Numbered from the stretch's first letter, positions 27,126 to 37,721 are shown. The stretch is DNA of 42,488 nt from Candidatus Faecaligallichristensenella faecipullorum (GCA_018716505.1 DVJW01000139.1:1-42488); one strand, 5' to 3'. Notes: generated by a model from the letters alone, not told the origin. Program-made: numbers and translations.

Positions 27126-27932
27126 ATGTTGAAAATGGAGATTTTACGGGCACAGGCGCAGCGGCCGCCGAAAATCCGCGCGGCCCTGTTTGATTTTGAC
27201 GGCACCATTTCCACCCTGCGAACCGGCTGGGAAGCGGTAATGCGCGAATTGATGCTCAAATGGCTGAGCGGCGGCCGGACGCCAACGCGGGCGCTATGCC
27301 AAGAGGTGGACGGTTACATAGACGAATCCACCGGCATTCAGACCATTCATCAGATGAAATGGCTGGCGGCCAAGGCGCACGCCCTGTGGCCCGAGGCCCC
27401 CGAAGATCCCTGGTTTTACAAGGCGGAGTATAACCAAAGCCTGATGGAAAATGTGGCCAGGCGGCGGGACGGCGTCGCTTCGGGGCAATTGAACCGGGAG
27501 GATTTTCTGATCTCCGGGGCCGAGGCATTTCTGCGGGCGCTCAAGGAAAGGGGCGTGCGCCTGATGGTGGCCAGCGGCACCGACCATCCGGACGTGTTGC
27601 GGGAGGTGGAGGCGCTGGGCCTGAAGGATTACTTTGACGGGGTGTACGGCGCGCCGGTGGGGGAAGAGAGCTGCTCCAAGGAAAGGGTGATCCGGCAGCT
27701 TTTGCGGGAAGAGAACCTGCCCGGAAGCCAGTTGGCCGTGGTGGGGGACGGCAAGGTGGAAATCGCCCTGGGCCGGGAGGCCGGGGCGCGCACCCTGGGC
27801 ATGGCCACCGACGAAAAGGCCCGGCGCGGGGTGAGTCCCGTCAAGCGTGAACGGCTGATTCGCGCGGGCGCCGAGGCGCTCGCGGGCGATTTTACCGAAC
27901 TGGAAGCCCTGCTGGATTTTTTGGGCCTGTAA
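27126..27932 (+). CDS. HAD-family hydrolase
   Basis: LFDFDGTISTLRTGWE motif I, VASGTDHPD motif II, VVGDGKVEIALGREAGARTLGM motif IV. Confidence 0.9.
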   Translation: MLKMEILRAQAQRPPKIRAALFDFDGTISTLRTGWEAVMRELMLKWLSGGRTPTRALCQEVDGYIDESTGIQTIHQMKWLAAKAHALWPEAPEDPWFYKAEYNQSLMENVARRRDGVASGQLNREDFLISGAEAFLRALKERGVRLMVASGTDHPDVLREVEALGLKDYFDGVYGAPVGEESCSKERVIRQLLREENLPGSQLAVVGDGKVEIALGREAGARTLGMATDEKARRGVSPVKRERLIRAGAEALAGDFTELEALLDFLGL

Positions 27933-27965
27933 TCCATGCGCCGAACATAAAGGAGGAAAAACATC

Positions 27966-28940
27966 ATGGGCATTTCGAAGCCAAATCCTCAACTGGATTT
28001 TTCCGGCATTCAGACCTATTCCGCCGCGGGACGCACCAATCTGGTGCGCATCGATACCCTGAAAATCCCGGGCGTTACGCCTTTTGAAGACTATCCGGCC
28101 CCGGAGCTGGACGAGCTGGCCGGCCGCATTGCCCTGGCCCGGCAAAACGGCCGCCCGGTGATTTTATCCATGGGCGCCCATGTCATCAAGTGCGGCCTGT
28201 CCAGATACCTGATTCAGATGATCCGGCGCGGGATCATCACCCATCTCTCCGGCAACGGCGCGTGCAGCATTCACGACTTTGAGCTGGCCTATTTGGGGGG
28301 CACCTCGGAGTATGTGCCCACCGCCATAGAGGACGGCTCCTTCGGCATGTGGGAGGAGACCGGCCGGTGGATGAACGAGGCCATTTCCCGGGGCGCGGAG
28401 GAGGGCTTTGGCTATGGCGAGGCCCTGGCCCGGTATATCCATCAAAACCCGGATAAATTTCCATATCGGGAGGACTGCGTGCTCTATCAGGCCTATTTGC
28501 ACGATGTGCCCGCCACCTATCACATAGCCCTGGGCACGGACATCATTCATCAGCATCCCATCGCGGACTTTTCCGCCATTGGCCGGGCCAGCGGGGTGGA
28601 TTTCCATACCTATTGCGATTCGGTTTCGCGCCTGGACGGCGGGGTGTTTATGAACTTTGGCTCCGGGGTCATCGGGCCGGAGGTGTTCCTGAAGGCCCTG
28701 TCCATCGCCCGGAATCTGAAATATCCCACCTTCAATATTACCACCGCCAATTTCGACCTGATCGACCTGGGCGATTACCGCAAAAATATCGGTTATGACG
28801 ACCCGAACTATTATTACCGGCCCAGGAAAAACATCGTCAACCGGCCGGTGAGCCGCGGAGGCAAGGGCTGGCATTTCTGCGGGGATCATCAGACGACCTT
28901 GCCCAGCCTGTATGAGCGGCTGCTCAAGAGGGGGTTGTGA
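27966..28940 (+). CDS. Conserved uncharacterised protein, possibly with a deoxyhypusine synthase-like fold
   Basis: VILSMGAHVIKCGLSRYLIQMIRRGIITHLSGNGACSIHDFELAYLGGTSEYV; located between HAD and PfkB genes. Confidence 0.5.
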   Translation: MGISKPNPQLDFSGIQTYSAAGRTNLVRIDTLKIPGVTPFEDYPAPELDELAGRIALARQNGRPVILSMGAHVIKCGLSRYLIQMIRRGIITHLSGNGACSIHDFELAYLGGTSEYVPTAIEDGSFGMWEETGRWMNEAISRGAEEGFGYGEALARYIHQNPDKFPYREDCVLYQAYLHDVPATYHIALGTDIIHQHPIADFSAIGRASGVDFHTYCDSVSRLDGGVFMNFGSGVIGPEVFLKALSIARNLKYPTFNITTANFDLIDLGDYRKNIGYDDPNYYYRPRKNIVNRPVSRGGKGWHFCGDHQTTLPSLYERLLKRGL

Positions 28941-29974
28941 GCGTGCAAACCGATTTCATCCGGGGAAAGGCCGGGCTGACCGGCATTTTGGAGGGCATAT
29001 CCCGGGCCCGGATCGGCCTGATCGGGGATCTGTGCCTGGATATGTACATGGATGTGGATATGCGCCTGAGCGAACTGTCCCGCGAGGTGCCCAATTATAC
29101 GCTGCCCGTGGTGGGCGAGCGGGTGTCCCCGGGCGGCGCGGGCAATGTGGCGGCCAATCTGGCGGCGCTGAAGCCCAAGGCGCTCAGGGTGCTGGGGGTG
29201 CTGGGCCGGGATTGGCGCGGAGGGCTGCTGAAAGAGGCGCTGAAGGCGCGGGGCGTGCCCGCGGATGAGCTGATTGTAAGCCCAAGGGCCACCACCAACG
29301 CCTACATAAAGCCCGTCCGCCGGGGCTATTCGGATCTGCTCTACGAGAGTCCCCGCCTGGACTATGAAAACCGCGAAGCGCTTTCCGACGGGGATGAGGC
29401 GGCGCTCATGGAGGCGCTGGAGCGGGCGGCTCGGGAGGTGGACGTGCTGTGCGTGTGCGACCAGCTGAAAAACGGCTGCGTCACCGGGCGCGTCCGCCGG
29501 CGGGTGTGCGAGCTGGCCCGGGATGGGCTGCGCGTCATCGTGGACAGCCGCGACCGCATTGGGGAATATCGGGATGTGATCGTAAAGCCCAATGAGATGG
29601 AGGCCATGCGCGCCCTGAATCTGAACGGGGCGGTCACGCCGGAGCGCATGGCCCAGGCGGCCCTGGCGCTCAGTGAGCGCAGCGGACGGCCCGCCCTCAT
29701 TACCCTGGGGGAAAACGGCTGTTTGGCGGCGGAAGACGGCCGGGTGACCCATATCCCGGCGCGGCGGGTATCCGGGCCCACCGATATCTGCGGGGCGGGC
29801 GACAGCTTTCTCGCGGCGCTGGCCTGCGCCCTGGGCGGCGGGGCGGATATACGGGCGGCCGCGGCCCTGGGCAATCTGGGGGCCTCGGTCACCATCGCCA
29901 AGCTGGGCGAGACCGGCACCGCCTCCCGGGCGGAGCTGATGCGCGCCTTTGAGGACTGCTGCGGCGGGATATAA
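28937..29974 (+). CDS. PfkB-family carbohydrate kinase (RfaE/HldE N-domain-like)
   Basis: IGLIGDLCLDMYMDVDM, SPGGAGNVAANLAAL, GPTDICGAGDSFLAALACAL. Confidence 0.88.
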   Translation: MSVQTDFIRGKAGLTGILEGISRARIGLIGDLCLDMYMDVDMRLSELSREVPNYTLPVVGERVSPGGAGNVAANLAALKPKALRVLGVLGRDWRGGLLKEALKARGVPADELIVSPRATTNAYIKPVRRGYSDLLYESPRLDYENREALSDGDEAALMEALERAAREVDVLCVCDQLKNGCVTGRVRRRVCELARDGLRVIVDSRDRIGEYRDVIVKPNEMEAMRALNLNGAVTPERMAQAALALSERSGRPALITLGENGCLAAEDGRVTHIPARRVSGPTDICGAGDSFLAALACALGGGADIRAAAALGNLGASVTIAKLGETGTASRAELMRAFEDCCGGI

Positions 29975-30148
29975 GGGCCGGCCTTTGGTTATTTTATAAT
30001 AACAGGGTGCGCGTATCCCATAAACGTTCGGATTGGACCCAAATTAATGAAGATTGCCTTGAAGCGGGGCATGATTTGGGCTACAATATTTTATACGATA
30101 TTTTGCACCCCGCGGCCCTTGGCCGGAAGGGGATTGGGAGGATAAAAG

Positions 30149-31054
30149 ATGAAGCCCAGTTTGTGGCGGATAAAGGCCAAGGCGGGCCGTTTTTTTGGCC
30201 AGGGGGGACAGCTCATCAGGCGGGCCTGGGCTCTGTTTGTGGCCGACGGGCCGGCCGTTTTGGCGTTGGGCCTGGTGCTCATGGCCCTGCCGGGCATCTT
30301 AAAGACCTGGTTAATGGGGGACGTGGCCACCATGAATGTGGAGGCCCTGCTCAGCGGCCTCATGAACGGACGCTATGTGGGCATGAATTCCACCCCGGGC
30401 TGGCTTTTGGAAATTGCCACCGCGATCTTGTTCGTGCCCGCCATGTATGGGTGCTTGAGCCTTTTGTTCAGCGGCCGGTGGGAGGGCTCGCCCCGCAGCC
30501 TGGTTTCCGCGCTGCAAACCGTGCGCATCAAGCTGGGCAAGGTGGTGCTATCCGGCCTGTGCGTGTATCTGGCCTGCAGCCTGCTGGACATCCTGCCTTC
30601 GCTGGCCAATTCGATTTTGGGCCTGGTTCAGATGCTGGTGGGCTGGATCCCGGTGGTGGGCGTCCTAACCGGCGCGCTGATCTACCTGATTTTGTTTCTC
30701 ATCCAGACCGCCATTGACCTTTTGAACCAGGTGGTCATGGTGTTTGCCATGATGGCGCTGTTGGGCGAAGGGCTTTGGGGCAAGCCGCTCGTCATGCGCG
30801 CGGCCTCCATGCTCTGGGGCGGGCGCACCGATGGGCTGCCCGCGCTGGGCTTTATGCTGCTCATCTGGTTTGTGGCCGGGCTTTTGGGCCAGGGCATAAA
30901 CGTTGCGATGCTTTCCATGGGCGCCAGCCTGATTTCGGCCAGCGTGGTAACCGGCATATTGGACGCGCTGGGGTCCTGTTTTTCGGCGGCCATGGCCGCG
31001 GTGTTGTATCTTTCCGAGCGCGACCGGGTGGAAGGCATCCATGTGAGCGCCTGA
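30149..31054 (+). CDS. Integral membrane protein of unknown function
   Basis: Multiple hydrophobic segments; preceded by GGGAGGATAAAAG RBS. Confidence 0.7.
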   Translation: MKPSLWRIKAKAGRFFGQGGQLIRRAWALFVADGPAVLALGLVLMALPGILKTWLMGDVATMNVEALLSGLMNGRYVGMNSTPGWLLEIATAILFVPAMYGCLSLLFSGRWEGSPRSLVSALQTVRIKLGKVVLSGLCVYLACSLLDILPSLANSILGLVQMLVGWIPVVGVLTGALIYLILFLIQTAIDLLNQVVMVFAMMALLGEGLWGKPLVMRAASMLWGGRTDGLPALGFMLLIWFVAGLLGQGINVAMLSMGASLISASVVTGILDALGSCFSAAMAAVLYLSERDRVEGIHVSA

Positions 31055-31141
31055 CGAGGGCGCTCACCCGCCCGAAATGGTTGTTTTTTTCTTTTTAAAA
31101 AAGTCCTGGGGCTAAAACGTTAAAGGAGGAGCCGGAGATTT

Positions 31142-31411
31142 ATGAAGGCGATTATTACGGTGCTGGGCGCCGACCGCACGGGCATTATTGCCAAGGTCAG
31201 CGGAAAGCTCTTTGACAATGGGGTCAACATCCTGGATATTTCCCAAACCATCCTTTCGGGCTATTTTACCATGGCTATGCTGGTGGATCTCAGCGAAATG
31301 AGCTGCAGCTTTCCGGAGATGGTGGGCGCGCTGAATGAGCTGGGCAGCGAGCTGGGCGTGCAGATTCGCATGCAGCGCAGTGAAATTTTTGATGCCATGC
31401 ATCGCATGTAG
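31142..31411 (+). CDS. ACT domain-containing protein (UPF0237-like)
   Basis: MKAIITVLGADRTGIIAKVSGKLFDNGVNILDISQTIL; next to UPF0210. Confidence 0.92.
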   Translation: MKAIITVLGADRTGIIAKVSGKLFDNGVNILDISQTILSGYFTMAMLVDLSEMSCSFPEMVGALNELGSELGVQIRMQRSEIFDAMHRM

Positions 31412-31423
31412 AGGGAGAACGCC

Positions 31424-32776
31424 ATGTTAAACACATCGGAAATTATGGCCACCATCAAAATGATTGAGGAGCAAAAGCTGGATATCCGCACCATCACCAT
31501 GGGCATTTCCCTCCTGGACTGCATTGCGGACAGCGAGGACGCCACCTGCCAGAAGGTGTACGACCGCATCACCCGCCAGGCCCAGAATCTGGTCAAGGTG
31601 GGCGAGGATATCGAGCGGGAATTCGGCATTCCCATCGTCAACAAGCGGGTTTCCATCACCCCGGCCGCCCTGCTCTGCGGCAATATTCAAAACCCGGTTA
31701 AGCTGGCCAAGGCCCTGGATCAGGCGGGCAAGGCCATCGGGGTCAACTTCATCGGCGGGTTCAGCGCCCTGGTTCAAAAGGGCGCCACCGCGGCCGACCT
31801 GCGCCTGATGCGCGCCATTCCCCAGGCCCTCTCCGAGACCGACATTGTGTGCTCCTCGGTGAACGTGGCCTCCACCCGCGCGGGCATCAACATGGACGCG
31901 GTGCGCATGGTGGGGGAAATCATCAAGGAGACCGCGGAGCTCACCCGGGATAAGGACGGCTTTGGCTGCGCCAAGTTTGTGGCCTTTGCCAACGCGGTGG
32001 AGGACAACCCCTTTATGGCCGGCGCCTTCCACGGGGTGGGCGAGCCGGACGCCATCATCAACGTGGGGGTCAGCGGCCCGGGCGTGGTCAAGCGCGCCCT
32101 GGAACAGGTCAAGGGCCAGCCCTTTGACGTGGTGGCCGAGGTCATCAAAAAGACCGCCTTCCAGGTCACCCGCATGGGCCAGATGGTGGCCCAGGAGGCC
32201 AGCAAGCGGCTGAATGTGCCCTTTGGGATCGTGGACCTTTCCCTGGCGCCCACCCCGGCCATGGGCGATTCGGTGGCCCATATCCTGGAGGAAATGGGCC
32301 TTGAGCGCACCGGCCAGCACGGAACCACCGCGGCCCTGGCGCTGCTCAACGACGCGGTGAAAAAGGGCGGGGTCATGGCCTCCTCCTCGGTGGGCGGCCT
32401 TTCGGGGGCCTTTATCCCGGTGAGCGAGGATATCGGCATGATCGAAGCCGCGGCCCAGGGCACCCTGGGCCTGGATAAGCTGGAAGCCATGACCTGCGTG
32501 TGCTCGGTGGGCCTGGATATGATCGCGGTGCCCGGGGATACCCCGGCCTCCACTTTGTCCGCCATACTGGCCGACGAGGCGGCCATCGGGGTTATCAACA
32601 CCAAAACCACGGCCATCCGGCTGGTTCCGGTGCCGGGCAAGGGCGTGGGCGAATGGGTGGAGTTCGGCGGCCTTTTGGGCCGGGCGCCCATTGTGCCGGT
32701 GCATACCGAGTCCGCGGAGGATTTCATCGCCCGGGGCGGACGGATTCCCGCGCCGCTCAACAGCCTGAAGAATTAG
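31424..32776 (+). CDS. UPF0210 (DUF711) family protein
   Basis: [28 protein letters not shown] and typical C-terminus; ACT neighbour. Confidence 0.9.
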   Translation: MLNTSEIMATIKMIEEQKLDIRTITMGISLLDCIADSEDATCQKVYDRITRQAQNLVKVGEDIEREFGIPIVNKRVSITPAALLCGNIQNPVKLAKALDQAGKAIGVNFIGGFSALVQKGATAADLRLMRAIPQALSETDIVCSSVNVASTRAGINMDAVRMVGEIIKETAELTRDKDGFGCAKFVAFANAVEDNPFMAGAFHGVGEPDAIINVGVSGPGVVKRALEQVKGQPFDVVAEVIKKTAFQVTRMGQMVAQEASKRLNVPFGIVDLSLAPTPAMGDSVAHILEEMGLERTGQHGTTAALALLNDAVKKGGVMASSSVGGLSGAFIPVSEDIGMIEAAAQGTLGLDKLEAMTCVCSVGLDMIAVPGDTPASTLSAILADEAAIGVINTKTTAIRLVPVPGKGVGEWVEFGGLLGRAPIVPVHTESAEDFIARGGRIPAPLNSLKN

Positions 32777-32817
32777 AATGGCCTAAAATTTCATTATATC
32801 AAGGGGGATTTGGGAGA

Positions 32818-34608
32818 ATGAAGCGAGGGGAAATGGATCAGGCCTTCCAGTGGAGCCTGGAAGATCTGGTCAAGGACAACGAGCAATGGGAGGCCGAATT
32901 TCAGCGCCTGACCATGCGCATTTCGGCCCTTGAAGGCTTTCAGGGCCGCCTGGGCGCGGAGGATGCGCTCAAGGAGGCCCTGGACAACCTGTTCGAGGCC
33001 GACTATTTGAGCTCCAAACTCTATGCCTATGCCCATATGCGGCGGGATGAGGACAACACGAAATCCGAATATCAGGCGCTCACCGACCGGGCGCAGGCCG
33101 CGGCGGTGCAGCTTTCCTCGGCCGGGGCGTACATCACCCCGGAACTGCTGGCTCTGCCCGAGACGTATCTGGCCCGGGTCATGGAAAGGCCGGAGTTTTC
33201 GGATTACCGGGTGTTTTTAAAGGACATCCAGCGCCGCAGGCCCCACACCCGTTCGGCCGAGGCCGAGCAGATCGCGGCCATGACCGGGGAGATGGGCGCG
33301 GCTCCGGACACCATATACAGCATGCTTTCGGACGCGGACATGCGCTTTCCCATGGTGAAGGACGGCAAGGGGGGCGAGGTGCGCCTCACCCACGCCAACT
33401 ATATCCCGCTCATGATGAACCGGGACCGTGAGGTGCGCAAGACCGCCTTTGAGGCCATGTACACCACCTATAAGCAATATGAGAACACCATTCCCGCCAT
33501 CTACAGCGCCTCGGTTAAATCCGACCTGTTTTACGCCCGCACCGCCCGGCATCCAAGCGCCATCGAGAGCGCGCTGTTTCCGGACGAGATTCCCCTTTCG
33601 GTGTATGACAATTTGATCGAGGCGGTTCATGCCCATCTGCCGGCCCTTCAAAAGTACCTTTCTTTATGCGCCAAGGCCAACGGGCTGGATGATCCGCATA
33701 TGTACGACATTTATCTGCCCACGCCCGGGGAGTTTGAGCTCAATTTGCCCTTTGAAGAGGCCTATGAGCTGGTGATCGACTGCTTAAAGCCCCTGGGCGA
33801 GGCGTATCAGCGGCAGCTCAGAACGGCCCGGAAAGAGCGGTGGATGGACGTCTATCCCAACGAGGGCAAGTCCTCTGGCGCCTATTCCTGGGGGGCCTAT
33901 GGCTGCCATCCCTTTGTGCTGCTCAACTATCACGAGGATTTGGACGGCCTGCTCACCGTGGCCCATGAGATGGGCCACAGCATGCACAGCTATTACAGCA
34001 ACGCCGCCCAGCCCTATCCCACCGCGGACTATTCGCTGTTCGTGGCCGAGGTGGCCTCCACGGTGAACGAGGTGTTGGTGCTCATGGAGCTCATGGAGCG
34101 CCATCCCGAGCCCCAGGCCCGCCGCTATCTGTTGGGCAACCTGCTGGATTCCTTCCGCACCACGGTGTTCCGCCAGACCATGTTCGCGGAATTCGAGCGC
34201 GAGAGCCACCGCATGGCCGAGGCCGGCCAGGCCCTGACCGGCGAGGCGTTGAATGCGGTGTATGCCCGCTTGAATACCCTGTATCATGCGCCGGCCATCC
34301 ATCAGGACGAGCTCATTGCCCTGGAGTGGATGCGCATTCCCCATTTCTATCGGGCCTTCTATGTGTATAAATACGCCACCGGTTTTTCGGCGGCCATGGC
34401 TTTGGCCGCGGGCATCCGCCGGGAGGGCGAGGGCGCGGTTGAGCGCTACAGGAAATTTTTGAGCGCGGGCAGCAGCGTAAGCCCCATAGAGGCGCTTCGG
34501 CTGGCCGGGGTGGATATGGAATCTCCCGCGCCGGTCAATCAGGCTCTGGATGAGTTTAGCCGGATGGTGGATGAGTTTCAGGGGTATTTGGAGGGGAAAC
34601 AGGAATGA
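32818..34608 (+). CDS. pepF: Oligoendopeptidase F (M3B metallopeptidase)
   Basis: TVAHEMGHSMHSYYSN (HExxH), WSLEDLVKDNEQWEAEF N-terminus. Start trimmed to the ATG at 32818. Confidence 0.92.
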   Translation: MKRGEMDQAFQWSLEDLVKDNEQWEAEFQRLTMRISALEGFQGRLGAEDALKEALDNLFEADYLSSKLYAYAHMRRDEDNTKSEYQALTDRAQAAAVQLSSAGAYITPELLALPETYLARVMERPEFSDYRVFLKDIQRRRPHTRSAEAEQIAAMTGEMGAAPDTIYSMLSDADMRFPMVKDGKGGEVRLTHANYIPLMMNRDREVRKTAFEAMYTTYKQYENTIPAIYSASVKSDLFYARTARHPSAIESALFPDEIPLSVYDNLIEAVHAHLPALQKYLSLCAKANGLDDPHMYDIYLPTPGEFELNLPFEEAYELVIDCLKPLGEAYQRQLRTARKERWMDVYPNEGKSSGAYSWGAYGCHPFVLLNYHEDLDGLLTVAHEMGHSMHSYYSNAAQPYPTADYSLFVAEVASTVNEVLVLMELMERHPEPQARRYLLGNLLDSFRTTVFRQTMFAEFERESHRMAEAGQALTGEALNAVYARLNTLYHAPAIHQDELIALEWMRIPHFYRAFYVYKYATGFSAAMALAAGIRREGEGAVERYRKFLSAGSSVSPIEALRLAGVDMESPAPVNQALDEFSRMVDEFQGYLEGKQE

Positions 34609-34943
34609 TGGAACAATATGACAAGCAGGAAGCCGTGCGCTTTATGCTGAAAAACATGGATGACAGCGCCTTCAAGCCGCTGTCGGGCCGGGCGGAAGCG
34701 CTGTTTGCCCAGGCGGTGGAGGCGGATATCGCCTATATGCGTTCGGCCGGGGTGATCGATGAGGAGGGCATGTCCGGCCAGGCGTATTATGACGACGACG
34801 ATGCCTTTGAGTTTTTGCTGGATGCCCTCAAATGGAAGGGCATGCGCAACAAGGACGAGGAGATGCTGGCCGCCTTCATTGATGAGTATATGGAGCTTCA
34901 GCAGCGCTATATGGAAGAAAAAGGGCTGGTGGAATGGGATTGA
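34605..34943 (+). CDS. Small acidic hypothetical protein
   Basis: 112-aa ORF overlapping the pepF stop by 4 nt (ATGA-type coupling). Confidence 0.65.
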   Translation: MMEQYDKQEAVRFMLKNMDDSAFKPLSGRAEALFAQAVEADIAYMRSAGVIDEEGMSGQAYYDDDDAFEFLLDALKWKGMRNKDEEMLAAFIDEYMELQQRYMEEKGLVEWD

Positions 34944-34987
34944 GCGCCCATAGGGCGCATTTTGGGGCCAAATTTTGTTTAAGATTT

Positions 34988-35019
34988 GACCGAATCTTGA
35001 CTTCTGTTAAGATTCGGTC
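34988..35019 (+). terminator. Rho-independent-type terminator
   Basis: GACCGAATCTT...AAGATTCGGTC followed by GATTTTT. Confidence 0.85.
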
Positions 35020-35050
35020 GATTTTTGAAAAATAAATGGGGCAATTTCCC

Positions 35051-35079
35051 TTGACGAAAGACTGTTTTGTGCATATAAT
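35051..35079 (+). promoter_or_regulatory. Sigma-A promoter of the AAA-type ATPase gene
   Basis: TTGACG, 17-nt spacer, TATAAT. Confidence 0.8.
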
Positions 35080-35102
35080 CGAAGGAGTATAAGCGGTTAT
35101 TT

Positions 35103-35129
35103 GCCCGGCCGGTCGCTTCCCGGCCGGGC
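35103..35129 (+). promoter_or_regulatory. GC-rich 5'UTR stem-loop
   Basis: GCCCGGCCGG-tcgcttc-CCGGCCGGGC; perfect 10-bp stem between promoter and RBS. Confidence 0.7.
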
Positions 35130-35153
35130 CTAAACTTCAAAGGAGGCATTTGG

Positions 35154-37679
35154 ATGTCGCTACCGGGAAAGCTTTCCATAGGCTTTCTTCAGGAAGATAA
35201 CCCGGCGAAATATTTTTTCCGTCTTCGACCGATCCTGGTAAAAGAGGATGAGGGGTTTCAAACGCTGGATAACCTGAACGAACGCTACCCACAGGATGGA
35301 TTTATCCGCATTGTGCCGGATAAGAACGAGATCAGCCATTTTAAAGCCAGGATGCGCGCCCTGGGCCGCTACTGCATGCTCAATTTGACGCGCCATCCCA
35401 ATGAAAACGATAAAATTCGTCCCAATAAAAATTTTGCCATGGTGAGCACCGAACGAAACGCCAATATCGTCTATTCGGACGTGGTGGCCAAGCTGCCCGC
35501 CACCATGGTGGCCGAGGTGGTGGCCGCTCCGGAGGGGGAGATTTTGCCCCAATTGCCGGGCACGGCCTTTGTGGTGCTGTCAGATGAAGAAAAGTTCTAT
35601 GGCCCCTTTCTTTGGGAAGAGACCGGGGAAGGCGAGGGAAAGGCGCGCCTGATCCCGGCGGCCCAGCGCTTTGAGCTTACCCGGGAGGCGGCCCAAAACC
35701 GGCTGTTTGAGGTGGAGCTGGAGGAAGATCTGAAGGTCAGGTTGATGACCGGCCTGGACGAGTTGGGCGTATTGGAACCTTCGGAGGAAATTACCATAAA
35801 GGAAGAAGCGCGCCCGGTTCCGGCGGCCGGCTTGGAAAAGGGCGAAGTTCAAATGGAGGCCGCCTCGGAGGAGAGCCCGGAGGCCAAACTGGAAAGCCCG
35901 AAGTCTGCCCCCGAAGAAGCGCAAAAGCGGGAAAATGTGCCGGCCGGCCCGGAAAAAGCGGCGTCTTTCGAGGATAAGCCCTGGCTTCAGCGGGTCAGCC
36001 CCCAGGTTCAGCGGCTGATGAATACCCGCTCCATCTACAAGGACGCCTCGCTTCAGGCCCAGAGCGGACTCAATCCCCGCCGGGGCCGCAGCCTGCACGA
36101 CGTGGTGGACGAGCAGTGGCGGCAATCCCGATATGACCAATTGGGCCACCCGGTGTTGGCCGACGTGATGGGCAAGCCGGTGGTGGGGCCCATTGAAAAG
36201 GTCAATCTGGCCATTCAGCAGGCCATGGAGCTGCCCGAGGCCCAGGACGCCCTGGCCGAATTGCTGCTCAAGCAGCCCGTGGTGGCCGATGAGCTGGAAA
36301 AGCGGGTTCAACGGGAGATGGGCCGCGATCAGCGCGCTGAAATGGAACAGCCCCTGAATGAATTGGAGGCCGAGCGCCTCAAGCTGATGGGGGAAATCGA
36401 CGAGCTGAGGCTCAAGCATACCGACAAGCGCAACGAGCTTTTGGATGAGCTCCGGCGGAATTATCAATCCGAAATGGGCAAGCTGGAGGGACAGAACCAG
36501 GCGCTCAAGGCCCGGGTGGATCAGCTCAGGGCCGAGGCCCAGGATGCCCGCCGGGTGGCGGATGACGCAAAGGTTACGCTCCAGCGCGCGGTGGAAAAGG
36601 ATTTCGACCAGCGGATGATGGATCAACTGGCCGACCGGCGCGCCTATGGGCTGATGGTGGCCCTGTCCAGATCGGCGGATTTTGCGCCCGTTCAGCCGGT
36701 GAGCCTGCGCGAGCCCAGCGCCGGGGAACTGGTGAGCGAGCTCAGGGTGTATTTTGAGCAGAACGGCTGGGCGCTCAGCAACGACGAGGCGGTCAATATC
36801 TTGATTTGCCTGGCGCACAGTCCCCTTACCCTGGTTTCCGGCCCGGCGGGCAGCGGAAAGAGCCGCCTGATCCGGCTTTTGGCTCAGGCCATCGGCATTT
36901 CCCGGCCCGAAAACGCCCGGTTTTATGAGCTTCAGGCCCAGTGCGGCTGGGATAGCCTGAAAAAAGTGCTGTTCCGGGAGCTGCCCGACGGCATGACCAT
37001 CCCGGATGATCCGGCGCTCAAGCGGATGCTGGACATCCAGGATCAGCTGACGCCCACCATTTTGATGATTAACGACGCCAATGTGGCGCCCATCGAGCGC
37101 TATGCGGGCGAGCTTTTGGGCCTTTGTGACAAGGGCGCGCCCCGCACCCTTGGGGCGGGCAGCGAAAAAATCAGCTTCAGCCCGTCGCTCAGGGTGATGA
37201 TGAGCGTATTGGACGCCCCCGACGCCCAACCCCTTTCGGCGCGGGTGCTGGATCGCGCGTTTATGATCCGGCTGAACCCCGTTTCCCTGGACGCGCCCTG
37301 GAAACCCGCCGGGGAACAGGCGGTCTTGCCCGAAGGCGCGCTGTCCATGGCCGCGCTCAAGAGGATTTTCACCCCCACCCGGGAGGTGCCCGGGGAATTG
37401 GAGCAGCGGCTCAAGACCCTGCGCGAAAAGCTGGCCCGGCTGGGCGTGCTGCTCAACCGGCGCACGTTGGACGACCTTTGGGTCTACTGCGCCACCGCCG
37501 TGCCCATGATGCAGTGCTCGCCCATGAAGGTGCTGGATCTGGCCCTGGCCCAGCGCGCGCTGCCCACGATTTTGGCCAGCGCGTCCATGGAGGCATTGCA
37601 CGAGCTGCCGGATCTGTTGGCGGATATGCCCGCCTGTCTGGAGCTCATGGCCGCGCCCATCGCCTGGCCCGCGCTGTAA
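35154..37679 (+). CDS. Uncharacterised P-loop/AAA-type ATPase with central coiled coil
   Basis: LVSGPAGSGKSRLIRLL Walker A; TILMIND candidate Walker B; long charged helix RNELLDELRRNYQSEMGKLEGQNQALKARVDQLRAEAQDARR. Confidence 0.75.
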   Translation: MSLPGKLSIGFLQEDNPAKYFFRLRPILVKEDEGFQTLDNLNERYPQDGFIRIVPDKNEISHFKARMRALGRYCMLNLTRHPNENDKIRPNKNFAMVSTERNANIVYSDVVAKLPATMVAEVVAAPEGEILPQLPGTAFVVLSDEEKFYGPFLWEETGEGEGKARLIPAAQRFELTREAAQNRLFEVELEEDLKVRLMTGLDELGVLEPSEEITIKEEARPVPAAGLEKGEVQMEAASEESPEAKLESPKSAPEEAQKRENVPAGPEKAASFEDKPWLQRVSPQVQRLMNTRSIYKDASLQAQSGLNPRRGRSLHDVVDEQWRQSRYDQLGHPVLADVMGKPVVGPIEKVNLAIQQAMELPEAQDALAELLLKQPVVADELEKRVQREMGRDQRAEMEQPLNELEAERLKLMGEIDELRLKHTDKRNELLDELRRNYQSEMGKLEGQNQALKARVDQLRAEAQDARRVADDAKVTLQRAVEKDFDQRMMDQLADRRAYGLMVALSRSADFAPVQPVSLREPSAGELVSELRVYFEQNGWALSNDEAVNILICLAHSPLTLVSGPAGSGKSRLIRLLAQAIGISRPENARFYELQAQCGWDSLKKVLFRELPDGMTIPDDPALKRMLDIQDQLTPTILMINDANVAPIERYAGELLGLCDKGAPRTLGAGSEKISFSPSLRVMMSVLDAPDAQPLSARVLDRAFMIRLNPVSLDAPWKPAGEQAVLPEGALSMAALKRIFTPTREVPGELEQRLKTLREKLARLGVLLNRRTLDDLWVYCATAVPMMQCSPMKVLDLALAQRALPTILASASMEALHELPDLLADMPACLELMAAPIAWPAL

Positions 37680-37689
37680 AATCAAAATG

Positions 37690-37721
37690 GAGCCCTTTCT
37701 CCGCCCATCGGAGGAAGGGCT
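37690..37721 (+). terminator. Terminator hairpin, copy 1 (left flank of element C)
   Basis: GAGCCCTTTCTCCGCCCATCGGAGGAAGGGCT, no T-tract here; identical to 37944-37975. Confidence 0.75.

Noticed and set aside
31427-32704. 425-aa antisense ORF opposite UPF0210
   Set aside because: Same reason: shadow ORF of a strongly recognisable plus-strand gene.
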